Assembly: GCA_038025085.1 (NCBI GenBank) | Contig: CM076154.1 | Span: forward strand, 29,442,501 to 29,506,500 | Length of the DNA stretch: 64,000 nucleotides | Source: Tetragonia tetragonoides | Taxonomy: Eukaryota; Streptophyta; Magnoliopsida; Caryophyllales; Aizoaceae | Reading direction: 5' to 3' | Made by a program: the position numbers and the translations under genes | The notes under the pieces: generated by a model | What the model was told of the DNA's origin: nothing | Seen by the model: only the letters and a program-made list of their open reading frames with translations | Database searches by the model: none | Part shown: positions 12,136-23,075 of the stretch, piece by piece | Position numbering within the stretch: position 1 is the stretch's first letter | Layout: every line of letters starts with the position of its first letter

Positions 12136-12939
12136 GCACTTAAATCAGGTTGCACCCAACAAAGAAAAGTCTACAAGTAATGGCTTGGACAAAATCAGCA
12201 CACTATAAGCTACAAGTTTACGAAGATGTGTAGGGTAAGTATTCTTCCATTGAAACACTCTTGTGTTTTGTTCACACTAGTTAGAAAACAGATACTTAGC
12301 AACCAGAGCATTTAAACGCATACCCATGGCACTTTTCTCTCTTGTATTCTACAGCAACCACTGTATTATAGTTCCAATGAGGATTAATACAGTTTCTATT
12401 AAGGAAAAAGCATATTTTTTTACTAAACGAACAAAGTTCGAGTCCTTTTACAATGTGCCTAAGAGTATATCAATACACAAGCTACTGTAAATTATAGTAC
12501 TGCTCAGAAAGAGAAGCTAAAATAAGCCCTTTAACAGAAAGTGCTAAGAACTCACCCCATTATGCACACACTAGTACAGGATCCTCAAACCCGATTAATC
12601 ACACAAAACATCATGTTTCCGCAGCAAATATCCAATGAATTACAGACCAGAAACCAGATTAACACTCAGCAACTTCACACACAATTGAACCCAATAGAAT
12701 AATAAGCACAAGAACACTACAAACTCAGAAACAATGTCAAGTTCTCAGATTTCCAAAGCAGAACAGTAGTAGCGAAGTGAGAGAAAAACATTAGGCCAAT
12801 TCACATACAGAAATCAAAATTCAGAAACTTAGCACAAAACCAAACCAGAAAAAGTGGTCTTGATAACATAAATCAGGCAATCAAAAACCCTAACAATCAT
12901 AAATCCATGAAATTGAATAAAAGAGGAGAGAGAAAGAAA

Positions 12940-13330
12940 GGGACGAACTGTATAGTGGTGAAATCTCGCTAATTCTGCTCAACACTCGACGGGGTCTCAG
13001 ACATCATACGACCATCACCATGAGAGAGAATCAGAATTGAGTTAGAGGATACAGAAAGCAAAAAAAAATCGAAAGAGAGTAGGAGAGGGGGTTACCTGCG
13101 GCTGCGGTACCATGGTTCACTGAGAATTGTGAGGGGGATTGAGGATAATCGATTGAAAGCGAGGCAAGTGAGTGGGAGGCTATGAGAGCGATGGAGATGT
13201 ATCTACAGTGTAATTGTTTTCTCTCGAGCGATAGCGATAGCGATGGCGATGAAGGGGTTTCTGAAGATCTCGATTACACTGATAGCTTTAGCCGCTTTAG
13301 GGTTTTATTTTTCCCCTCGTTCCAGTTCTT
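12940..13330 (-). other. Gene-like 5' end inside the CACTA element
   Basis: Read on the minus strand this stretch looks like a plant gene start: AAAACCCTAAAGC leader at about 13300, a pyrimidine- and CGAT-rich leader, then an ATG whose six codons (MVPQPQ) end at a GTAACC donor near 13095. No later exon with a recognisable domain follows in the element. It may be a captured promoter and first exon, or the relic of the element's own transposase leader. I cannot decide. Confidence 0.3.
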
Positions 13331-13722
13331 TTATTTTCGTAGTTAATAATGTTGTGTATTTAACATTTGTTTTTATGTGTATCATGGTCCCATTAACATT
13401 GTTTTAATCGTATCTATGTTTTAACATTTTAATTCAATTTTTCACGATTTTCCTTTCTAATAATTATTTTGGGGGATGTGTGAATATTTTTAACCGTTCA
13501 CGATTTTCAGTCAGATATAAGACACAATTACTAACGATGAAATTTAGAGTCACAATAATGATGACTTTAACGATGACTTTCATTACCCTCGTCGAATCTA
13601 TATGGTTTATAATACTAACGACCAAAAGAATAAATTCGTCGTTGTTGATACAATACTAACGACGAAATTTCGAAGTCGTCGTTATTAATTGGTCGTTAAA
13701 AGGTCTTATTCTAGTAGTGAAG

Positions 13723-14677
13723 GTAACTTCTTCTTTTTTTTCTTTTTTTATTGAGAGGGATAAGTCTCTTGTTGGACTATGTGTTTTAAACAGAAAGAGT
13801 TCAGTTGTCATGATGAATCTAGATTTTGGGCATGGTCCTAGCAATGCATGTCCGAAAATGGGCATAAGCTTGCTTAAAAGTTCTAACATGAGTTTAGTTG
13901 AGTTTGGGCTATTTTTGGGAAATTCTGAAAGATTTCACATATGCAAAGAAATCTAAATGAATTTAATCTTCAATCATAATCAACTGTGCTGGTCAATTAT
14001 CATATTGCTTCATGACTCGCCTTGGACATGGAGCAGTTTTAAATTCCTGGCCAGCTGTTCCACCCTTTCAGATGCCTATAGGACAGCGCGGGGGATATTC
14101 ACTGTGGTCGACGGTGAATACCCTTGGACATGAACCAAAAAATATTGCTTCATGACTAATGAAAGTTTCAGCTGGCAAGTGGAGTTGGGTGTAGTAATCA
14201 AAGTTGTTTGACCTTTTCTAATCTTTCTTTCTATACTTAATGCTGGTCAATTATCATATTGCTTCATGAATAGAAATGCTTGCTATTGGACATTAGTCAT
14301 CGATATGAAGAGATACCTTTGTTGAATTTTTCAATTTCATTGGCTAAAGAAGAGATGGACAACCACTTGAGCTGCTGTCCAAGCAACTCCTTTTTTCTTT
14401 CAAATTTTATTAACTTTCTTATTTCTTTTTATTATTATTTATTTTTCTATTTCAGTCACGAATTTTTTTCCCGGTTGTAACACTCAGCTTCTATTGTCAA
14501 CTGTATATAAGACCCTCCATTTGTAAAGAGATCAAAACCAAATTCCATGAATTAAATCAGTTTGAGAGGATTGTCAAGAACCTTGATTTTCTGTATCAAT
14601 AATCTTTGGGAGGTGTTAAAGTGAGACTATAAACTTGCACTATGCATTGGTACAATTTTTGCCATCCTTTCTTTCCT
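13723..14677. other. Non-coding DNA with nested short direct repeats
   Basis: A 29-bp sequence (tgctggtcaattatcatatt + gcttcatga) occurs identically at 13987-14015 and 14241-14269, with a partial copy at 14142-14157. A TATA-containing stretch near 14505-14525 (ctgtatataagaccctcc) resembles an LTR promoter, but I find no pair. Open frames here show no domain. Confidence 0.4.
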
Positions 14678-14707
14678 TACGAGTTATGACTATGAACATT
14701 TTAATTG

Positions 14708-14940
14708 GTGAGTGTAATCACAATGTTTTAAAAGACTTTAATTTTACTATTGTTAAAACACTAACAAAAAAATAAATAGATATATTAATATGTGAGTGTA
14801 ATCACAATGTTTTAAAAGATTTTAATTTTACTATTTTTAAAACACTAACAAATAAATAAATAGATATATTAATATGTAAGTGTAATCACAATGTTTTAAA
14901 AGATTTTAATTTTACTATTTTAAAACACTAACAAAAAAAA
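14708..14940. repeat. 84-bp tandem repeat, about 2.8 copies
   Basis: Units start at 14708, 14792 and 14876 with GTGAGTGTAATCACAATGTT (third GTAAG...). Adjacent units are nearly identical apart from small A-run changes. Confidence 0.9.
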
Positions 14941-14994
14941 TCAAAAGAATAAATAAATAAAAATAAATAAATAAATACATAATAATATATTATC

Positions 14995-15265
14995 AGTTTC
15001 GGATCGGGTTCGGGTCTGTTTGGGTCATAAATTTTGGGTTGTGTTCGGTTTGGGTCCCTTCGGGTTATTCGGATTAGGTCGGTTTCGGTTTTGCTCATAT
15101 TTAGGTACGGGTCATATCGGATCTGATAAAGTCGGGTCGGTTTGGTTTGGATCGGGTTATTTCGGATTTTTGGTTGAATTTCGGGTCTTGCTATTCGGGT
15201 TGAATCGGGTCACGTGTCGAGTTATTCGGATCGGGTTATCAGGTCCGGGTTAGTATTGCCAGGTC
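14995..15265. repeat. Degenerate GGGTTCGGGTC-type repeat
   Basis: Roughly 270 bp of imperfect TTCGGGTC / ATCGGGT / TTTGGGTC units, a kind of satellite found in many plant genomes. The 77-codon F/G-rich open frame across it is a by-product. Confidence 0.75.
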
Positions 15266-15280
15266 TACGAGTTATGACTA

Positions 15281-15730
15281 GGGACATTTACTCATCATGT
15301 GTCTGTCAATTATTGCCTAAGCGGTTATACTATCCTTTTTTCGCCTCCGAAGCAAGCTCTTTGTTATGTTTCAGTCAATGATAGCTCAAAATAAAGCATT
15401 TAAACTTTTCATAAGTTATTTTTCCCATCTACATCCCATCACCCACAAAACCAGTGGTTGCGTTGTCTTGCTAACCTTTTCATTTTTCTTTGAATACAGG
15501 TCTCCTGCTGTCGTCAATTCCCAACCGCGAGTGTTTTTGTCACTGCTAACCATTTCCTTTATTTTTCCTTGTGTTCACAGAGAGGGATCTTAGCATCCAC
15601 TGAGCGCGTTTCAGTCAAGGTTTGCCTATTCACATTCATATTGTACACACACACTGATCGCACGTCAGCATACTGCATGCCGCTTTCAGAATACTTTGAT
15701 CGTCGCTTTACTCAAACTCGATCAAAGTGT
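15281..15730. other. Non-coding DNA, nothing recognised
   Basis: Several overlapping short open frames but no domain, splice pattern or repeat structure that I can support. Confidence 0.4.
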
Positions 15731-15935
15731 CACTACTACAAAACGCGCCATATCTCAACGCTTTCCTCTCGACGGTTCCGGTAGCTTCGAAGGAAAAATA
15801 AGTATGCGCGGAAAATCTCGAGGCTTATTCCTGTCGAGAAGGGTTCTCGACCACAAAAAGCGTCGAGAACTAAATCTCGTGCAACCCAAATGTTCTTTTG
15901 GATGCGGCCCACTTCCATCTGAACTACTTTCAGCG
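15731..15935 (+). mobile_element. Orphan CACTA-type terminus
   Basis: CACTACTACAAAACGCGCC at 15731 is a typical CACTA end. It is followed by subterminal inverted motifs around CTCGACG/GTCGAGAA (about 15768-15880), including gtcgagaagggttctcgac, which can fold back. No matching opposite end (...TAGTAGTG) is found downstream, so the element is truncated. Confidence 0.5.
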
Positions 15936-15970
15936 AGCGCTAAAAAAAATAAAAAATAAAACAACCCATG

Positions 15971-15972
<2 letters not shown>

Positions 15973-16017
<45 letters not shown>
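15973..16017 (+). repeat. (CT)n microsatellite
   Basis: About 22 uninterrupted CT units. Confidence 0.95.
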
Positions 16018-16020
<3 letters not shown>

Positions 16021-16368
16021 TACAGTGGGCAGTATATAGATGAAAATTCATATGACACAAGACCGAGGAGGAACCATTTAATTTACTGTCGTGCGTTCTT
16101 CGATTTTCTTTTTTTTCCCATCTTCGTTTTCCCTTTTCTTAGGAATCTTGTGCAGGTTTTAGGGTTTCTATGGGTACAATTGGCGCAAGGATTAGTGGGT
16201 TTTTGGTTTTTGACTGCAATTTAGGGTTTCTCTGGGTATTGAAAGCTTCTTTTTATCAAAACCAGACACAATTTTGTGTTCTCATATCATTTGCATCATT
16301 TACGGTAAATCTCTTGAACACTTAATCTCCATCTTCTCGCCCTATGAGATTGTTTTGATGTTGGTTCA
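16018..16368. other. Non-coding DNA, leader-like
   Basis: Contains tttagggtttc twice (about 16158 and 16222), a motif common in plant leaders. No supportable exon. Confidence 0.3.
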
Positions 16369-17300
16369 ATTAGGCAAGCAATTTAATTTGAGCCCTCAGG
16401 AGTTAGTACCTCAACTGTAGGCTATATTTGACAAAAATAGTAAAGACAAGATCTCAAATTTTGGAAGAAAGAGGGAGAAGCTCGGGAGTACTCAATCGAG
16501 AATAGAGGTTGTCAACTGTAGACTATGTGATTTGAACTAAGGGAGGAGGGTTATATTTATAGAGAAGGGAATAGGGTTGGACGGGTGAAGGGTGTCCGAC
16601 ATTTGGAATTGGCTTGAAAAAGACGGGCTTCGAAAGACTCTGCTAGAGACGCCCAACTCATTTGAGCGTGAAACCAAAGCCATTTGCAACTACACCCAAC
16701 TCCACTTGCCAGCTGAAACTTTTACGGGCCATATCTCACTCGTTTGGGCTCCAAATTGGATGATTCAAGATGAGTTGGACATCTTATTGGGTGTAGTTGC
16801 AAATATCTTTAGTTTCATGCTCAAATATTTTGTGGATCTCGGTATATTCGAAAGAGTAAGGAGAGATCAGTTTTAGAGTACAGATCAAAGTTGGGCTTGT
16901 AAACTCCTTGGTTGGAAATGTGGTATGGGCTCATGATATGTCATTGGAAAGCTATTTGAATAAGGAATCCAGAAATATATGGGTCACACATTAAATCAAC
17001 CAAATAAACTCCCAAATGGGGCTGGATACACGGTCCACAGTATTCGGCTACATCTGTTTTGACCCTTAACTTTGTTTGCCCACAACTCTTAGGTGCAGAA
17101 CTCGTATTTGGACATGGAAGGAAGCAATGGAAAGCTCTTAAAAGGGGCTTTTAAATGAAGTGGGAATGAAATAGTGATCGAGGAAAACCCTGAGACCTTA
17201 TTTTACCTATCAAAGAAAAATAGCATTCAAGTTTATAAATTACTCATTTTCATCATTGGGATTTTGCGGAGAAATCTGAAGGCGCTTTTTTGGCGTGTAC
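16369..17300 (-). repeat. Tat-type LTR fragment related to the LTR at 37190-38440
   Basis: From TAGGCAAGCAATTTAATTTG (16371) to about 16555 it matches 37796-37985 closely. From about 17185 to TGTACA at 17300 it matches the LTR end at 38329-38440 (tttgcggagaaatctgaag). The middle part has diverged. The first about 600 bp of the LTR are missing, and no element body adjoins it. A TATA-like tatttataga lies near 16552 on the expected strand. Confidence 0.75.
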
Positions 17301-17675
17301 AAGTTCATTGTCTTGAATATTGTTATTGGTATTTGTCTAAATCCATACATTGATGAGTCAAAGATTAAGGTTTGCTTGCAATTTTGGCATGACATTTCAT
17401 CATATTTGGTTGATAATAATATGTTTTTCCAGTGATTTTTGTTCATTTAGACTAATTCAATATATTATTTATCATGTTTTATTGTTGTTAAAACTTTGAA
17501 AAAATAATCTGAACTTTGAAGGTAGAAAAATATGTTACAACATTAAATGTGATTAGCTCTAATAGTCTATGGTTCCATTCTCTTTTGATTTAGATTTAGA
17601 AGTGGGTATAAGTTAGACACTAGCCAAATCTTTCCTTGCTGTTCTATAGCTTAAGTTGAGATTCTGCATTGTAGC
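17301..17675. other. Non-coding DNA next to the PEX12 pseudogene
   Basis: May hold decayed intron sequence of the pseudogene. No exon recognised. Confidence 0.3.
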
Positions 17676-18215
17676 ATGACCGGTATGTTGTGGTCTTTCG
17701 ACTCTGTTCTCTTCAAAAAAATTTGGGTTTCTTATCATGAACTATTGGTATTGATACCAAATCTGTTTAGTATATGGTGTTACTGCATTATTGAGTTGCT
17801 ATTGAGGTATCAATTGGCTGAAGAGAGGATGTCTGCTCCAACTATTTATCCCTCGCCACCACCTCCTCCAGCCCCAAAAGTGAGCTGTGTTTTCTTTAAA
17901 CCTTTTCGATTAGTTATGTCCTCCAACCCCATGTGAATAACATAGTGACAAAGAGTATGGTTGTCCCCTGGAATTTTAGTCGTATTACATCTATTACTTG
18001 TCATTCTCTATTGTAAACTTGTGACATAGCCTCTCTACTATAAACTTGTTACAGAGCCTCGTGGATACGTCATGCAGGTTGCTAAAGAGGGAATTCAATT
18101 GCCGCCAGACAGAACCATTTGTCCTCTTTGCTCGGAGCAGTCGTACAAATCCGTCAGTAGTTACAACTTCAGGATTAGTTTTCTGTTATGGTTGCATAGT
18201 CAAGTATATATGTTT
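17676..18215 (+). pseudogene. PEX12: Peroxin-12 (PEX12) pseudogene fragment
   Basis: Two exons of a plant PEX12, the RING-type peroxisomal membrane E3 subunit used to recycle the import receptor PEX5. Exon A carries AEERMSAPTIYPSPPPPPAPK, the linker before the RING, and ends at 17879. A GT-AG intron (17880-18077) follows. Exon B starts VAKEGIQLPPDRTICPLC and, after a one-base frameshift near 18135, continues NPSVVTTSGLVFCYGC, giving both CxxC halves of the zinc-binding region. The frame upstream of exon A is degraded, and the C-terminal tail is lost after VKYI. The retained intron argues for a DNA-level duplication, not a processed copy. The PEX12 name rests on these motifs from memory of the family. 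Confidence 0.7.
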
Positions 18216-18430
18216 CTCAGGCGAGGCCTTTAAACCCTATCATTGTTGCTTAGGCGTCAAAGAAAGTCTTTTAATTTTTACGAATTGAAATAATTTTATT
18301 AAAGTTCGGCCCAACGAGCTTCGCTAGTGCTCAAGACCAAAGCCCTTGATCACCCTCCTCTGTATCCCCCACCCCACCCTAAATGGGAGGAGGAACTCGA
18401 TATAGTTGAGATCTATCATGTTGCATGCTA

Positions 18431-20965
18431 GAATATTTGTATGTGAATTCAACAAAGTCTGCAGAGTAAATCTTTTGAGCATTTCGCAACTATGTGATCA
18501 TTGGAAACAAAGTTTAATTTTCTTCCAATAGTTGCATGATAATAAGTACCAAAAATGGAAAAGTTTTCTTCAAAGGGAAGCGAGACAAAAATGTTTATTT
18601 AGCAAATCTTTCATCCCTTCCCCATGTTGAAATGTCATGTTTTACAAAAACTTGTGTGGACTTAGTCCATGGTGGACTAATACTTCACCTGGAGCCACTT
18701 CTAATAGTGGAGCCACCCCATACTTAACTTGGAATCGCCCCCTCTAATAGTAGACTCACCCCCTACTTTACCTGAATTCACCCCTCTAATAGTGGAGCCA
18801 CCTGCTACTTCACTTAGAGCCACCCCTCTAATAGTGGAGCCACCTCCTACTTCACCTAGAGCCACCCCTCAAATTTATACTTGACGTCACCCGTTTAATA
18901 GTGAAGGCACCCCTCTAATAGTGAAGCCATCCCCTACGTCACCTGGAGCCACCCCTCAATTTTGTATTTGGTGCCACCCTCTAATAGTGAAGCCACCCCA
19001 TACTTCACCTCGGTCACTCCCTACTTTACCTGGAGCCACCCCTCAAATTTACTTACTCCGCGGGGGACTAAGTCCACACAAGACAGGGTGGTCATGTTTA
19101 AGTGTCCTTGATGATGATGCATTTCTTTGGCATAAAAGATTAGGACATACTAGTTTATCCTTGTTACAAAAACTGTTGTCTCAAAACCTAGTTGTTGGTC
19201 TTCCTTTAATTAAGTTTGAGAATGATAAAGTTCGTGATGCATGTGCTCGAGGAAAACAAGTCAAATCATCTTTTAAGTCTAAAAACTTGGTTGGCACCTC
19301 TAAACCACTTGAACTCATTCATATGAATTTGTGTGGACCCGTGAGGGTAGTTAGTAGAGCAGGAAAAAGATACGCGCTTGTGATTGTTGATGCCTATTCT
19401 CGTTTTACTTGGACCTTGACACCTTGTTTCTCACTTTAAAAGATGAGATATTAGATGTGTTTGATGCATCCATAATAAGAAAACTGAAAAGATAAACGGG
19501 AATGAACTTAATAGCATGAGATCCGATAATAGAACCGAATTTGATAATGCATCATTCATTCAATTTTGTGAACACAAGTGGTATTGACCATAACTTCTCA
19601 ACCCCTAGGACACCACAACAAAATGGTGTAGTTGAAAGGAAAAATAGGACACTAGAAGATATTGCATGTACAATGTTAATTGCTAGTAGTCTTTCTAAAC
19701 AATTTTGGGCCGAAGCCGTAAACACAGCTTGCTACATCATTAATGGTTGCATGATTAGGCCATTTCTCAAAAAGACTCCATGTGAACTCTTTAGAGGGAG
19801 AAAACCATCCATGATGCATCTTCGTACTTTTGGTTGCAAATGTTTTGCGCATAACAATGGAAAAAGTCAACTTGGCAAAATTGATGCAAGAAGTTATGAA
19901 GCTATTGTTCTTGTATACTCCTCACGTGCCAAAGCTTACAAAGCTTATAACAAACGAACCATGCTTGTAGAGGAAAGTGTTGAAGTTTTTTTTTATGAAA
20001 CTAACGTTTTGGTTCAAAGGTGATTTAAAGGATGGTGATTTGAGATTGGTCTTGGAAAAAGCCATCTTCATTCTCCAAACATGGAAGAAACATCAAAGGA
20101 ACCTCACGATGAAAACAAGCATCATGCTCCTCCTAAAGATGGGACGCCACCGATAAGGGAAACAACTTTTGATGACTGTGGTCCCTCGTCTGTTCCTCAT
20201 AGACAGACTTCAAGTACAACCAACCAAGACGGCGGCTCAACTCACTCATTGAGTATGAGACCTTGGAAGCATAGTGGATCACACCCTTTGGATCTGATCA
20301 TTAGTGACTTCAACAAAGGAACCCAGAAAAAGCCCTCGGTTCAAAACTTTTGTGCACACTTTGCATCTCTATCCACCCTTGAACTGAGGAGCTATCAAGA
20401 AGCCTGCTCGATCCAGACTGGGTCATTGCTATGCAAGACGAACTGCATCTGTACGAAAGAAGCAAGGTGTGGGACCTTGTGCCTCGTCCCTCACATCAAA
20501 TGATGATTGAAACAAAATGGGTGTTCAAAACAAGTTATATGAGCTAAGAACCGTAGTCAGAAACAAAGGCAAACTAGTGGTTTAAGGATACAATCAAGAG
20601 GAAGGTATTGACTACGATGAAACTTTTGCACCCGTTGCTAGGCTTGAGGATATTTGCATTCTTATTGCTTTGGTTGCATTCATGGGTATAACCCTCTATC
20701 AAATGGACGTTAAGAGTGCCTTCATGAACGGTTAATTGAAAGAGGGAGTTTCTGTTGAACAACCTCCCGGTATTAAAAGTCATGCATTTGTAAATAATGT
20801 TTTTAAATTGGACAAGCACTATACGGTTTGAAACAAACTCCCCGACTTAGTTTGAACGTTTATCCAAATTTTTAATGGAAAATGGCTTTCAAAGATGCAA
20901 AATTGGCAACATATAGTTTCTTAAGGCAAAAGACAAACACTTATCAATTGTGCAAATATATTATA
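18431..20965 (+). pseudogene. Ty1/copia polyprotein fragment (pre-integrase, IN, RT)
   Basis: A decayed plus-strand Copia body without LTRs, probably SIRE-like. Pre-integrase text (IISTKNGKVFFKGKR) begins about 18431-18640 and is interrupted by a 448-bp MITE (18643-19090). It resumes with LDDDAFLWHKRLGH, then integrase: the first catalytic Asp is Asn (LIHMNLCGP), while the Glu region reads PQQNGVVERKNRTL (about 19605). RT text with many stops runs from about 20380 (KWVFKT near 20515, YQMDVKSAF near 20700) to the point where the YVDD motif would follow, near 20965. There the sequence passes abruptly into unrelated motif-rich DNA. Confidence 0.85.
18643..19090. mobile_element. Mutator-like MITE with internal tandem repeats
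   Basis: The insert is flanked by exact 9-bp copies GTCATGTTT (18634-18642 and 19091-19099). An 18-bp perfect inverted repeat CTTGTGTGGACTTAGTCC lies 8 bp inside each end (18651-18668 and 19065-19082). A 9-bp duplication points to Mutator-like transposition. The interior (about 18690-19050) is a degenerate tandem array around GAGCCACCCCTCTAATAGTG with no coding. It interrupts a Copia open frame. Confidence 0.8.
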
Positions 20966-21260
20966 ATATACTACAACAATGATCAAAATAGGCAACACAT
21001 AAAATGCCAACAATATTTCAACCGTTATCTTTATTTATCTAAGGCGACAGTTTTCTTGCGTTACATGATTGGTTTGTAACGCTACAAAAACTTTTGCTTT
21101 ATATAGGATAAGGCAACAATTACAGCAAATGTTGTCCATTTCTTGCATAAGGCAATAATTATTGGAAACGTTGCATTTGATGACAACAATATATTTGTTG
21201 TTGCCTTATAACACAACACTTCTTGTTTTGTTGCTTGTTTAGACAATGGTTTGGATAACA
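20966..21260. other. Cluster of AAGGCAAC / GTTGCCTT motifs, possibly a decayed transposon end
   Basis: After ACTACAACAATGATC (about 20969) come repeated GGCAACA, AAGGCGACA, TAAGGCAACAA, TAAGGCAATAA and TTGTTGCCTTAT motifs in both orientations. The density resembles the subterminal region of CACTA elements. No second terminus or target duplication found. Confidence 0.35.
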
Positions 21261-23075
21261 TAGACATCAAATTTAAAATGTTGCCTCTATGTGCATTAAT
21301 ATCCTAGCTACTAGAGTGATGTGTCAAAATAAATTCTTATAACCTTTTACCCCAACTTGTAATAAATGGTATGATAATACTTTTAAGTATGATGAATTTC
21401 ACATCATCCCTAATAATAATAACTAAATTTCTTGCCCATGCAATGCGCGCGCACACACACACTAATGATGATAATAATAATATTAATGATAATAATATTA
21501 TTGTTATTATTATTATGATAATAATATTATTTTAATTTTAATTTTTTTTATTATTTATTTTCTTTTATTTTAGGTGAGCCGATTTATTACATACTGATTA
21601 TTTTCCATGAGTTAATAGGTTGATGTTTGTTTTTCCTCCCTTTGAAGTGATTTCCCCCGTTATTTTTATATTGATAGTAAACTGAATTTCTTATAGAAGA
21701 AGAGCACAACATATGTGTGTTTTGAAGTTGTTGTTTTTGGTTCCTTGTTTTTATTGAAATTATCTTTTTACTCCCATGTCTCTTTACTTGTTCTAATTTC
21801 ATCATATTTTATTTAGTTTCCTTTTTGCATAATCCTCTATCTTTATCTAATGTGGGACTCATGTAAAGGTAACACATTCGTAAGATTTTATTTATTTATT
21901 TATTAAAACTTTTAGGTAAAGATTAGAAATTAATTGTACGTATAAGCATTAGTGTGAGCGAATGAACTTTAAGTAACAAAATTGCAACAGATGAAAATAG
22001 ATACTACACTTGAACATTTAGTCATGTAATTTAGTCATGACTTAAGTATTATATCTCAATCGATAAAAACAGATACTTTGCTTTAACAACACATAGTCAT
22101 ACAAAAAGTTGAGAAATGTATGTTTTTCTTTATGCCTTGATCGTATATTTTTATATATCTAATTAGCCTCGTTATTCACTTTTTTCTTGGATGTGGGACT
22201 CCCAACATATAAATCAAAAATGATATATCAATACATTAATCTACTAAAAATGATATACAAATAGTAACAAAATATTTTTGTTTGAGTAGTATTCTTTTTG
22301 GGGAAGATTTGTGGTTAAACACTGATTTGATATTACTTAGAAAAGGTTTGGATGGTTAGTACATATTAGGCTTCCTATAATATTTTTCATGCAGTCACGC
22401 CTTGATTTCCGCTTGGCTTTTTTTTTTTTCTTTTTGCCAATTATTGTCTTCCTTCGTGGGATTTGTTATCTAACTTCCACATTTGTTACTCTGCAATAGG
22501 TAACGTTAGATTCTAAAAACGTATACAATGTATTGATAGCAGTCGAAAACCACAATGCTTGAAGCACGTTAAAAGTTGAGAGGAGATTCTATCAAAATAA
22601 TAAAAAAATTTGAGAGGGGGGGATTAAGGAGGAGACTCATATCTACTTTTGCTAGCTTCTCATTAAAACCTACATTACTATTTTAAAAGTAGATTGATTA
22701 GATATTTGCAGATAATTCTGACTTATCGGTATATATTTCAACAAATGACTTGTTTTGACAAAAATAATGTTATTAGCAAAGTATATATATTTCTCTTTTG
22801 ATAGCTCTCTTTGTGTAATGTTAACTTTCTTTAGCTACTACCTCAACGGTTGTTAATCTTGAGAGTCAACTCGCAAGCCACTCGACATAACTCCCACTTG
22901 ATGGTAATTAAAAAAACAAATTGAACAGGCACAAAGATTTGATATGAATCTAACCTTCAACTTCAAGGTTAAGGGATAATACTCCTAAACTTTGAAGCCA
23001 AAGTCTAAACCTAACTTAGATAAACCAAGTTTATATGGGTTCAACTCAACTCAACTCAATAAAATCGTTAGTTTT
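21261..23075. other. AT-rich intergenic DNA
   Basis: Holds TAA/TAATAATGA microsatellite-like DNA (about 21405-21550) and a short CA run (21452-21461). No gene, RNA gene or element ends seen. Confidence 0.5.

Larger units (their letters stand above)
10293..13719. mobile_element. Non-autonomous CACTA (En/Spm-type) transposon
   Basis: The left end reads CACAACTAGAAAAACATG and the right end, reverse-complemented, CACTACTAGAATAAGACC. The first 28 bases match at 23. The element is flanked by 3-bp target copies AAG (10290-10292 and 13720-13722). Subterminal regions are dense in TAACGACGA / TCGTCGTTA motifs in both orientations (10310-10570 and 13520-13700), the usual transposase-binding architecture. 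At 3427 bp it has no transposase frame, so it needs a partner in trans. The interior carries a CAG-rich tract and a gene-like 5' end. Confidence 0.9.
14693..15265. mobile_element. 573-bp insert flanked by 15-bp direct repeats, class unknown
   Basis: TACGAGTTATGACTA occurs at 14678-14692 and again at 15266-15280, bracketing a block made of two repeat types (84-bp minisatellite and GGGTC-rich repeat). The right end reads gccaggtc before the repeat. A target duplication of this length suits a retroposon, while the TAGACCTGGCAA-like end on the minus strand resembles some hAT ends. I leave the class open. Confidence 0.45.

Noticed and set aside
14084..14118. Hairpin ATATTCAC...GTGAATA around GTCGAC
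   Set aside because: Only 7-9 paired bases, no copies elsewhere in the window and no element context.
15020..15253. 77-codon F/G-rich open frame
   Set aside because: By-product of the GGGTC-type repeat; no Met context, domain or splice support.
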